The notes beneath the pieces were generated by a model, which had not been told where the DNA came from, searched no databases, and saw nothing but the letters and a program-made list of their open reading frames with translations. A stretch of DNA of 64,000 nt from Sphingobacterium sp. UGAL515B_05 (GTDB lineage Bacteria > Bacteroidota > Bacteroidia > Sphingobacteriales > Sphingobacteriaceae): positions 124,001 through 188,000 of the forward strand of contig NZ_CP109907.1 in NCBI RefSeq assembly GCF_033097525.1. Direction: 5' to 3'. Below, piece by piece: positions 1 through 7,236 of this stretch (its first letter is position 1; each line of letters opens with the position of its first letter). Made by a program: the position numbers and the translations under genes.

Positions 1-262
1 CCCAATAACTCACTACAGTCGATAAACCCTGCATCATTGTCGACGAGTAAATTAGATTTCCACGCCATGTATCGTATGCAAAATCAAAACTTCCTGTATA
101 AAATAATTGTGCAGAGCTCAATGTATAATTTGGATCCCAATTTTCTTTACCATAAGCAACGGGGTCTGTATTTATCTTATCAAAATCTTTTGTACAGCTA
201 CTTTCCATAAATAATGTCGCTGCCATTAAACTAATAACTACCGGTTTAATATATCTTTTCAT
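1..262 (-). CDS. SusD/RagB-family lipoprotein, N-terminal part only
   Basis: The minus-strand reading frame opens at 262 and runs off the left edge. The translation starts MKRYIKPVVISLMAATLF and reaches a lipobox ending SSC at about residue 21, followed by TKDFDKINTDP. That is the usual opening of SusD/RagB outer-membrane lipoproteins of the SusD_2 type. Such proteins form the lid of the SusC channel and bind the substrate at the cell surface. It begins 12 bases after the stop of the SusC gene at 275-3616 and is surely co-transcribed with it. Only about 87 codons are visible, so the substrate cannot be inferred. Seen: signal peptide and lipobox. Inferred: function, from the pairing with SusC. 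Confidence 0.85.
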   Translation of the reverse strand, partial: MKRYIKPVVISLMAATLFMESSCTKDFDKINTDPVAYGKENWDPNYTLSSAQLFYTGSFDFAYDTWRGNLIYSSTMMQGLSTVVSYW

Positions 263-274
263 GATTGTTTGCAA

Positions 275-3200
275 TTAGAATTTAACACTTAAATTAACAC
301 CGTAAGTACGTACTGCAGGTACACCTCCAAGCTCCAGGCCCGGGAAAGTTGCATTATAGCTCGACTCTGGATCTATGTTATTTGTTTTCTTCATGATCGT
401 CCAGAGATTGCGCGCTACAGCACTTACTGTAATCGACTTAACTTTGTTATTAAATAGATTGGATGGGAAAGTATAGCCCATAACGACCTGTCTCAATTTC
501 ACAAAATCAGCGCTGTTTACAAATATCTTAGATACATTATTTGCCGTATTGGTATAATAGGTAGAAGCTGTTCTGCCCAAGCTTTCACGATCAGCCACAG
601 TTTCCTGATGTAATCCAAAAATATAACCGTAGTAATCTGTTCCCGAGAAAAGCTTTCCACCCCATTTTCCATCAACCAAGAAAGAAAAATTGAACCTTTT
701 GTAGCTAAACTCATTATTCCAGCCAGCAAACCATTTATTCATTGCCGAACCATAGGACTTTAACTCACCCCGGTCAGGAGAACCATCGGCCAATTTTACG
801 ATCTCGCCATTACTATCGTATTTATAATCGAAAGCCATGATCTGGAAAGCAGGCATACCAACTTTATTCATTAAGTAACCTACACCCGAACGCGAAGTCG
901 CTACCGTCTGTTCGTCCATTCCCTCAGCCAATGAAATCACTTTATTGTCGTTGTAAGAACCATTCAATGAGGATACCCATTTAAAATCTTCCGTTTTGAC
1001 AACTGTGGCTGAAATCAATGCTTCAAATCCCTTATTTTGCATTTTACCGGCATTGAGTACAGCACCGGCATATCCGCTTGCGGAAGGCGTTGTGATAAAG
1101 GAAATTTCATCTTTCGACTTTTTGTTATACCATGTTAGATCCAAATTTACACGATCATTAAAAAGACGCAACTCCGTTCCAATTTCCAACTCTGTTGCCG
1201 TAGAAGCTTTTAAGGAAGAGTTCGGAATATTCACATTGTTAATAACCCCTAAAGGTTGTCCGTTGAGTACCTCACTTCTAAAATTATAGGTTAACAAGGT
1301 TTGATAAGGATCTGTTGCCTGTCCTACCTGAGCAAAACCTGCTCTCAACTTTCCAAAACTCAACCATGATGGTTTTAGATATTCTGAAAAGATAAATGAA
1401 CCCGAGATTGCGGGGTAAACAGAGTTCAATTTATTATCTACTCCAGGTGTAGCTAAAGTAGAAAACCAGTCAGAGCGTAAACTACCAGTCAAATAAGCTA
1501 TATCTTTATAAGCAAATTCTAAGGTACCATAAGTAGACTGTGTCTCCGATTCACTTTCAAGATACGCTACCGACTTATTTTTTGCGTTCAAAATATTATA
1601 CACACCAAATATCGCGAAGTCAGTACCTAAATTGGTCGTCTGTCTGATTTTAGTATTTCGGTAACTCGCACCTAGATTAGGTGTAAGGGTATAATCTCCG
1701 AAAGTGAATGACTTACCGACCAAAACATCGGCATTAATATCTGCAAATTTAGTTTCCTGCTCTGCAATTTTACCATTCTCATAATAGCCGGTGCCAGAAG
1801 GAACAACATTCTTATAATGATCGGTATAACCATCTCTTCCTGCCCTTCCCTGAACAAACAAACCATTACCCATGGTATACTTTGCTGTTACGGAAGCGAT
1901 CGAACGATCCCGGTTCGTATTATTTATAAACTCATTTGCTGCAAACCAAGGGTTGGTTGCATACACATTCCCTGAATTATAGAGGATTTCTTTTCCATTG
2001 TCATCTTTCCATGGCTTCAAATCGTTTACATTGATGCTCGTTGGCAAAAACATGACGTTGTAATTGGCATTTCCAGCACCGTCAGAAACCATTGGACGAT
2101 TTTTGACTTGCTCCAAAATCATATTATAGCGTGCATCAATCGTCAAACCTTTGAGTGGCTCAAAAAGTCCAACCAAATTAAAGGATTGTCTTTTCAATCC
2201 TGAATTCGGAACAACAGATCTGTTATTGACATCTGTTCCTGACAGACGAATAGAGCCACCATCAAATGATTTATTTAATGCCAGCGTATTTGTCCATGTG
2301 GAACCAGTACGATAAAAGCGATCTAAATTCCCCTTTTGTAATGAATAAGGTCTTGATGCGCCATCGAATTGTACAACGGGTGTTCCATCTAATTTAGCTC
2401 CCCAGCTTGAACCTCCCACTTGGGCTGCGCCTGCTTGGGTCGTTGGCTTCTCACCGTTTGCCCCCTGACCATAGACTGTTTGCCAATTCGTGTTGTCTAT
2501 AATTTGCTCGGCAACAAGGTTACTATTAAAATCGATCGAATTGCCTTTTCCTGATTTTGTTGTAATAAGGATAACCCCTGCCTTGGCTCTTGAACCATAT
2601 AATGCAGACGCTGCAGCACCTTTCAGTACCGAAATACTTTCTATGTCGTCTGGGTTGATATTGCCGATTGCATCGCCAAGATCGGGTGCATTATCCCATT
2701 GGCTTCCGGAATTTCCTTTAGAGTTAGCATTTCCGATACCCACCGGCTTACTTTCCATAGGAATACCATTAATTACGTATAATGGTTGATTTGTCTGGTT
2801 CAAACTCGATACTCCGCGGATGGTCACATTGGACGCAGCTCCGGCACCGCCAGAGGTAGAACTAATATCCAACCCGGCCACCTTTCCGACGAGTGAATTC
2901 ATCACATTATTTTCACGGGCTGTGGTTAGCGATTCACCAGCAACCTGCGTAACAGAATACCCCAATGAGCGCTTCTCTTTCTTCATACCCAATGCCGTCA
3001 CAACGACCTCATTGAGCATCCGATTATCTTCCAATAAAACAATTTTCAGATCCCCCGCTTTGGTTACGGCCACTTCTTGCGAAGTGTAACCTGCAAAAGA
3101 AATAATTAAGGTATTTCCTGTTGCTGCATCAATCGTAAAACGTCCATTGATATCTGTCGCTCGTCCTACCGCGGTTCCCTTAACACGTACCGTAGCACCA

Positions 3201-3616
3201 GCTAAGGGATTGCCTTTATCGTCCGTGACGACACCTGCGACAGCCACCTGCTGCTGTTGACTGACAACCACAAGACCTTCCTTAGAAACGGAATAAACCA
3301 ATCCACTTTTATTGAAAAGCTTAGCCAATACATCCAATACCTTGGTATTATTCGCATTGACTGACACTTCTTTATTTAAATTTTCATTCGTCGAATTATA
3401 GACAAAGTAATAATCACTTTGCTCTTCGATCATTTTAAGTACCTTGCTCAATTTTGTTTTTTGGACATCCAAGGAGACTTTTTGTTGGGAAAATACATTT
3501 GCCGAAACATTCATAACAGCACACGTAGTCATAATTAAGGCTAGTTTCATCCGGATAATGAATCTAAAATGCACAATATATCCATTGCGCATTTGCAATA
3601 AGCAATTTTTAATCAT
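275..3616 (-). CDS. SusC/RagA TonB-dependent receptor with N-terminal STN signalling domain
   Basis: This 1113-residue protein would import a glycan or peptide through the outer membrane with TonB energy. In order it shows: a signal peptide (the start at residue 1 or at Met9 is equally possible; cleavage near VFSQQ), an STN domain at about residues 45-115, a carboxypeptidase-like beta-sandwich (AGVVTDDKGNPLAGATVRVKG region, about 127-200), a TonB-box-like VVVTALGMKK stretch, the plug, and a long barrel ending in the aromatic SVKF. The STN domain is the module that talks to FecR, and a FecR gene lies directly upstream, so this is the classical transducer type: substrate binding in the barrel is relayed to the anti-sigma factor. 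SusD follows at 262. Two hairpins (3644-3718) separate it from fecR. The substrate is unknown. Confidence 0.95.
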   Translation of the reverse strand: MIKNCLLQMRNGYIVHFRFIIRMKLALIMTTCAVMNVSANVFSQQKVSLDVQKTKLSKVLKMIEEQSDYYFVYNSTNENLNKEVSVNANNTKVLDVLAKLFNKSGLVYSVSKEGLVVVSQQQQVAVAGVVTDDKGNPLAGATVRVKGTAVGRATDINGRFTIDAATGNTLIISFAGYTSQEVAVTKAGDLKIVLLEDNRMLNEVVVTALGMKKEKRSLGYSVTQVAGESLTTARENNVMNSLVGKVAGLDISSTSGGAGAASNVTIRGVSSLNQTNQPLYVINGIPMESKPVGIGNANSKGNSGSQWDNAPDLGDAIGNINPDDIESISVLKGAAASALYGSRAKAGVILITTKSGKGNSIDFNSNLVAEQIIDNTNWQTVYGQGANGEKPTTQAGAAQVGGSSWGAKLDGTPVVQFDGASRPYSLQKGNLDRFYRTGSTWTNTLALNKSFDGGSIRLSGTDVNNRSVVPNSGLKRQSFNLVGLFEPLKGLTIDARYNMILEQVKNRPMVSDGAGNANYNVMFLPTSINVNDLKPWKDDNGKEILYNSGNVYATNPWFAANEFINNTNRDRSIASVTAKYTMGNGLFVQGRAGRDGYTDHYKNVVPSGTGYYENGKIAEQETKFADINADVLVGKSFTFGDYTLTPNLGASYRNTKIRQTTNLGTDFAIFGVYNILNAKNKSVAYLESESETQSTYGTLEFAYKDIAYLTGSLRSDWFSTLATPGVDNKLNSVYPAISGSFIFSEYLKPSWLSFGKLRAGFAQVGQATDPYQTLLTYNFRSEVLNGQPLGVINNVNIPNSSLKASTATELEIGTELRLFNDRVNLDLTWYNKKSKDEISFITTPSASGYAGAVLNAGKMQNKGFEALISATVVKTEDFKWVSSLNGSYNDNKVISLAEGMDEQTVATSRSGVGYLMNKVGMPAFQIMAFDYKYDSNGEIVKLADGSPDRGELKSYGSAMNKWFAGWNNEFSYKRFNFSFLVDGKWGGKLFSGTDYYGYIFGLHQETVADRESLGRTASTYYTNTANNVSKIFVNSADFVKLRQVVMGYTFPSNLFNNKVKSITVSAVARNLWTIMKKTNNIDPESSYNATFPGLELGGVPAVRTYGVNLSVKF

Positions 3617-3643
3617 ATTTTAGTGTTGGTTAAAATTAATATG

Positions 3644-3718
3644 AAGCAGCACGCCCCAATGTTGCTGCTTTTGGTTAATCATTTTTTCAATGAAGGATGG
3701 TGTTGGTCCACCATCCTT
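3644..3718. other. Two hairpins between fecR and susC
   Basis: Two consecutive perfect inverted repeats fill the gap between the FecR stop and the SusC start. The first is AAGCAGCA (3644-3651) with TGCTGCTT (3663-3670). The second is AAGGATGGTG (3693-3702) with CACCATCCTT (3709-3718) and a 6-base loop. On the minus strand no U-run follows, so a processing or attenuation role is more likely than full termination. On the plus strand the second stem runs into TTTTT and could stop antisense transcription. The structures are seen; the role is inferred. Confidence 0.6.
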
Positions 3719-3719
3719 T

Positions 3720-4820
3720 TTACTTCTCTGATATAGTTATTTTTCTCCCATATACATTAAATTTAAAAGGTTCAACTTTTTGTAAAGCACTCAATACCTG
3801 AGCAATATCTTCTTTACTGAAGGTTGCTGTAAAACGGTATTGTTTTAATCGGTCGTTTTGAATGTCTATATCCACATCATACCAACGTTCCAACGTCCGG
3901 CGAAGCGATTCAAAATCTTGGTCCACGATTTCTAATCTATTTTCACGCCATGCAATGTCTGGTATTTCAGCTGTATTGGATTCTATTGTAGGGATGTTCT
4001 CTATGGCAATCTCCTTAACCGGTAATTTGCTCGCGATTGGTTTATTGTTTTTACGAGCAATTGCTATTTCAGCTTGATTCTTAAAGATCGTGATTTTTTG
4101 ATTCGGTTTGATAACAACAGAATTTTCACGCTGTCCTTTGCTCGTCATTTCAATCGATCCTTCGACAAGCAGTGCTTCTGCTGTGGGTTCATCGGCATAA
4201 CTCTTCACATTAAATGTTGTTCCCAGGACCTTGATATCAAAATCAGATGCTTGTACCACAAAAGGTTTCTCCTTATTCTTGGCCACCTGAAAATAACCTT
4301 CACCCGCAAGCCGCACCACACGCAATTCCTGATTGAAATCTGCCGATAACTCCAGTTTGCTTGCAGAGTTTAACGTAACAGTACTTCCGTCACTTAATTC
4401 GAAGGTCTTTTTTTCACCATTTTTTGTTTGATAGACCTGGCCAATTGCGCTTATTGGTAATGTCGTATCAACTTTGCCCGGTTGAGCATAATACCAGATA
4501 CCGCCCGATATCAAAGCGACAAATACAGCGGCAATGGCTGCCCATTTAGGCCAGTTAAGCCGATAGGACACGCGATGTTCTACTGGAGCATTTTGCAGAT
4601 CTGTCTTCAATTTTTCCAATTGCTCATTCACAGGTCTGCGGTTACCAACCAAGAGTTGAAATAGGCGTTTGGCTTTCAGAATCGTCTCCGCTTGTTCTGG
4701 ATGATTCAGGCTATATTGTTGCCAGTATAGAATACAGTTTTTATCTTCTCCCGAACAATACTTTTGAAAAGTATCATCAATCAAAAAATCTTCTAACTGT
4801 TTATAATCTTTTTGGCTCAT
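3720..4820 (-). CDS. FecR-family anti-sigma factor
   Basis: A 366-residue inner-membrane regulator. The cytoplasmic N-terminal part (about residues 1-90, sigma-binding) is followed by one membrane segment (WAAIAAVFVALISGGIWYYA, about 92-112). The periplasmic FecR domain follows (LSDGSTVTLNSASKL, GEGYFQVAKNKEKPFVV, VLGTTFNV), then a C-terminal domain that contacts the STN domain of the transporter (QDFESLRRTLERWYDVDI to the end). Known family role: it holds the ECF sigma factor inactive, or helps activate it, until the outer-membrane receptor signals. It lies between the sigma gene (188 bases upstream) and the STN-bearing SusC, so all three members of the cascade are present in order. Length and motifs are normal. 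Confidence 0.95.
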   Translation of the reverse strand: MSQKDYKQLEDFLIDDTFQKYCSGEDKNCILYWQQYSLNHPEQAETILKAKRLFQLLVGNRRPVNEQLEKLKTDLQNAPVEHRVSYRLNWPKWAAIAAVFVALISGGIWYYAQPGKVDTTLPISAIGQVYQTKNGEKKTFELSDGSTVTLNSASKLELSADFNQELRVVRLAGEGYFQVAKNKEKPFVVQASDFDIKVLGTTFNVKSYADEPTAEALLVEGSIEMTSKGQRENSVVIKPNQKITIFKNQAEIAIARKNNKPIASKLPVKEIAIENIPTIESNTAEIPDIAWRENRLEIVDQDFESLRRTLERWYDVDIDIQNDRLKQYRFTATFSKEDIAQVLSALQKVEPFKFNVYGRKITISEK

Positions 4821-5008
4821 TCTTTTGGGTATTTACTCTATAGTGCCCTAAAGCCTGGCTTTTTCCTAAAGAAAATTTAAATTATTTTTCAAATAACTGA
4901 AAATCAATCAATTATTTTACACAATAAATACCAACACACCTACTTTTGCAAACATCGTACGCGCATGTTATTATTGAAAGCCTTAAAATAAAAAGCCAGA
5001 CACAGAAC

Positions 5009-5566
5009 TTAGATATCTTTCAATTCCTCCCTCAGAATCTTTAAAGCATCATAAAGCGTATTGTAGGCAGTTTTCACCGACATCTGCGTAGTTTCAGCTA
5101 TTTTTTCATAGGAATAGCCCTCAAAAAACTTCAGATTCACCAGCTGTTTCTGACGAAAAGACAACTTCTCCAACGCCTCCTTCAAACGGATCTGTATAAT
5201 TTCATTCGTCTGTACTTTGATGACAAACTCCTCATAGGGCATCTCCACCCAGTCATCTTCAGCTTTCACATTTTGAAGGGCTGTATTGATTTTATGTTGT
5301 TTCTCCAGTAGACGCAGAATACGTCTTTTTAAAAAAGTAATGAGATAGGACTGTACATTTTCTACCCGATCTAGCTGTTCTCTTTTCTCCCAAATTTTAA
5401 CAAAGACCTGATCGGTTGCTTCACTTGCCAAGTCACTGTCGCCACAAGTGCGTATTCCAAAATTGACAAGCTCTTGATAGAGCGCCGCATATAGATCAAA
5501 GAAGGCCGTTTCGTCTCCAGTACGAATACGTTCCCACAATAAGCGGTACCCCATTTTATTTCTCAT
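5009..5566 (-). CDS. ECF RNA polymerase sigma factor (sigma-70 family)
   Basis: A 185-residue sigma factor with region 2 (ETAFFDLYAALYQELVNFG, then SEATDQVFVKIWEKR, about residues 17-73) and region 4 (LEKLSFRQKQLVNLKFFEGYSYEKIAETTQMSVKTAYN in the C-terminal third, including the helix-turn-helix). It directs RNA polymerase to promoters of its own surface-signalling locus; FecR and SusC follow on the same strand. Met5 (MGYRLLWERI) is an alternative start. A TACTTTTG -7 box lies about 50 bases upstream, which suggests basal expression from the housekeeping sigma factor. Partner assignment is by gene order. Confidence 0.93.
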   Translation of the reverse strand: MRNKMGYRLLWERIRTGDETAFFDLYAALYQELVNFGIRTCGDSDLASEATDQVFVKIWEKREQLDRVENVQSYLITFLKRRILRLLEKQHKINTALQNVKAEDDWVEMPYEEFVIKVQTNEIIQIRLKEALEKLSFRQKQLVNLKFFEGYSYEKIAETTQMSVKTAYNTLYDALKILREELKDI

Positions 5567-5612
5567 AATAAAGCATATAATCCGAAAAAAGCCAATAATA
5601 AGTCCTCAGTTC

Positions 5613-5620
5613 CAAAAGTA
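5613..5620 (-). promoter_or_regulatory. -7 promoter box upstream of the first ECF sigma gene
   Basis: TACTTTTG on the minus strand matches the Bacteroidota housekeeping -7 consensus TAnnTTTG. It is 47 bases upstream of the sigma start codon. No clear TTTG -33 box is seen at the usual distance, so the promoter may be weak. Confidence 0.45.
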
Positions 5621-5781
5621 TAAACTTAATCGGTAAAAGGAGAAAGAAACGAAAAATTACATTGAAGCGAAGAAGAAAGTCAATCGTTTGAATTGAATAT
5701 TGTAATTTAGTTCCTGCATTAAGAATATACAAAGTAAAAACACAGCAGCAGTATACAGCTGTTGACTAGATTTAAACTCAC

Positions 5782-6300
5782 ATGAAAACTATTTTTGCCA
5801 TTATAGGTAGTGCCAATACACATTCATCCAATCATCATATTGTAAGCCACCTCCAACAGGAGATTAACGCCGACATCAATTTCACCGTATTTGACCGTCT
5901 GAAAGAACTGCCTCATTTTGATCCTGAAGAGAGCCAGTCTCATCCACCTATTGAAATTATTGCACTTCGTCAGGTAATAAACGATGCCGATTTGGTATTG
6001 ATCAGTAGCCCTGAATATATTTTCAGTGTGCCCAGTGGATTAAAAAATCTACTTGAGTGGTGTGCTGCAACCACGGTTTTCACCAATAAACCCGTTAGTA
6101 TCATTACTGCTGCTGCGCAAGGCGAAACAGCGCATATCGAACTACAACGTATCCTGCAGGGACTGGGCGCTCAAATTGACGAAAAACGAAATCTGCTCAT
6201 ACAAGGAGTCAAAGGGAAACTGGATGCCACTGGGGCAATTTGGGACGAACAGCTCAATTTAGAACTAGAAAAGCTAGCCACACAACTTAAAGAATATTAA
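5782..6300 (+). CDS. NADPH-dependent FMN reductase-like flavoprotein
   Basis: A 172-residue cytoplasmic protein of the flavodoxin-like fold. The N-terminal GSANTHSSNHHIV matches the phosphate-binding loop of NADPH-dependent FMN reductases (GS-x-R/N-x-x-S type), and SSPEYIFSVPSGLKNLLEW (about residues 76-94) matches the family's second flavin-contact motif (P-x-Y-x-x-S-x-P-x-x-LKN). Family members reduce FMN, quinones or azo compounds with NAD(P)H. It stands alone on the plus strand, back to back with the sigma gene, and has no visible link to the glycan loci. The start is the first ATG after the divergent gap and keeps the beta-strand FAIIGS intact. The exact substrate cannot be told. Confidence 0.88.
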   Translation: MKTIFAIIGSANTHSSNHHIVSHLQQEINADINFTVFDRLKELPHFDPEESQSHPPIEIIALRQVINDADLVLISSPEYIFSVPSGLKNLLEWCAATTVFTNKPVSIITAAAQGETAHIELQRILQGLGAQIDEKRNLLIQGVKGKLDATGAIWDEQLNLELEKLATQLKEY

Positions 6301-6370
6301 TAATTTCTAGGTTCAGCTCCATTTTCATCCAAACCATAAAAATTAGCGCAATCCATTATTTGAAGATTAT

Positions 6371-6378
6371 TATCTTTA
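6371..6378 (+). promoter_or_regulatory. -7 box very close to the start codon (near-leaderless mRNA)
   Basis: TATCTTTA differs by one base from TAnnTTTG. It ends 4 bases before the ATG at 6383, so the transcript would begin at or just before the start codon. Confidence 0.45.
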
Positions 6379-6382
6379 CGGC

Positions 6383-6604
6383 ATGCAAGAACAAATTAAT
6401 AATCCATTACACGGAAAAAGGCTCGACACCATCATTGAATATTTAGTGGAGTACTATGGTTGGGAAGAATTGGGACAACGCATATCCATTCGATGCTTCA
6501 ATGACAACCCGAGCGTCAAATCTTCCCTAACTTTCTTAAGGAAAACACCTTGGGCTAGAGAGAAGGTCGAACAGCTCTATGTAAAAACCTTGTTGAAGAA
6601 ATAA
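6383..6604 (+). CDS. VF530 family (DUF2132) small DNA-binding-like protein
   Basis: A 73-residue protein. The segments [51 protein letters not shown] and EKVEQLY are the conserved core of the VF530/DUF2132 family, whose solution structure from Vibrio fischeri suggested a DNA-binding fold related to SAM-like/HMG-type helices. The biological role is not established. It has no signal peptide and is full length for the family. It lies between the flavoprotein and the J-domain/KTSC gene, each with its own promoter-like box, so an operon is not certain. Confidence 0.85.
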   Translation: MQEQINNPLHGKRLDTIIEYLVEYYGWEELGQRISIRCFNDNPSVKSSLTFLRKTPWAREKVEQLYVKTLLKK

Positions 6605-6646
6605 GTTTTTTTCATATTTCATAACGAATAATCTGATTATTAAGCA

Positions 6647-6654
6647 TATCTTTG
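6647..6654 (+). promoter_or_regulatory. -7 box (TATCTTTG) adjacent to the J-domain gene start
   Basis: TATCTTTG matches TAnnTTTG exactly and ends 5 bases before the ATG at 6660. The usual 4-7 base gap to the transcription start puts +1 at or within a base or two of the ATG, so the mRNA is probably leaderless. No TTTG -33 box is seen at a normal spacing. Confidence 0.5.
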
Positions 6655-6659
6655 CCGCC

Positions 6660-7109
6660 ATGAAAAAAATTGCCGACTACCGGAAGTTACTTAACGTAGA
6701 GAAATCTGTGGATCTTAAAACCCTGAAATCTACCTACCGGACAATCATGAAAGAATGTCATCCCGATAAATTTGTCAATGATGAAGAAGGTCGTTTGGCT
6801 GCAGAGCAAAAAAGTGTGGAAATGATTGAAGCCTACCATTTCCTGGTAAGCATCTGTCCTGAAACATTAGAGCAACAGTTGCCGATCTACACGGAAACAA
6901 TTACCAATTCTGGTATTCAGGATATTGACTGGAAAGCACAAATATTGACAGTCACTTTTCACGACGGCAGTCAATATGAATATTTCGGTGTTCAGCGGAA
7001 TGACTATATTAAATTTGTCAACGCAGATTCTTTAGGTCGATTTGCCCGTAGACACATCTTCCATTCTTATCCTTACCGCAATGTATTAAAGACTGCGACA
7101 GTTGCTTAA
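6660..7109 (+). CDS. J-domain plus KTSC-domain protein
   Basis: A 149-residue cytoplasmic protein with two parts. Residues 1-65 form a J-domain: DYRKLLNVEKSVDLKTLKSTYR, the diagnostic HPD at 34-36 (ECHPDKF), then helix EQKSVEMIEAYHFL. Residues 85-145 form a KTSC-type domain (IDWKAQILTVTFHDGSQYEYFGV with FVNADSLGRFARRHI), a small domain of unknown function named after KTSC in lysyl-tRNA synthetases and often found alone. J-domains stimulate Hsp70 ATPase, so this may bring DnaK to whatever the KTSC domain binds, possibly nucleic acid. The fusion is seen; the partner is inferred. A strong bidirectional terminator follows. Confidence 0.85.
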   Translation: MKKIADYRKLLNVEKSVDLKTLKSTYRTIMKECHPDKFVNDEEGRLAAEQKSVEMIEAYHFLVSICPETLEQQLPIYTETITNSGIQDIDWKAQILTVTFHDGSQYEYFGVQRNDYIKFVNADSLGRFARRHIFHSYPYRNVLKTATVA

Positions 7110-7138
7110 ACACTGTCCTTTCTCAGCTATACAAAGAT

Positions 7139-7171
7139 AAACGCCCGCTATCAGATTGATAGCGGGCGTTT
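7139..7171. terminator. Bidirectional rho-independent terminator
   Basis: A perfect 14-bp stem, AAACGCCCGCTATC (7139-7152) with GATAGCGGGCGTTT (7158-7171), has a 5-base loop. It sits in the gap between two convergent genes and is GC-rich with A/T flanks, so it can serve both. Confidence 0.85.
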
Positions 7172-7236
7172 ACGTAAAATGTTAAATGTTTAAAAGCTAT
7201 CTATAGAACAATGCTATTACCAAATAGTTTTTAGTT

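Noticed and set aside
4856..4999. Long-range pairing CTGGCTTTTT with AAAAAGCCAG in the first sigma-fecR gap
   Set aside because: The arms are 124 bases apart and AT-rich; too weak to claim a structure without covariation.
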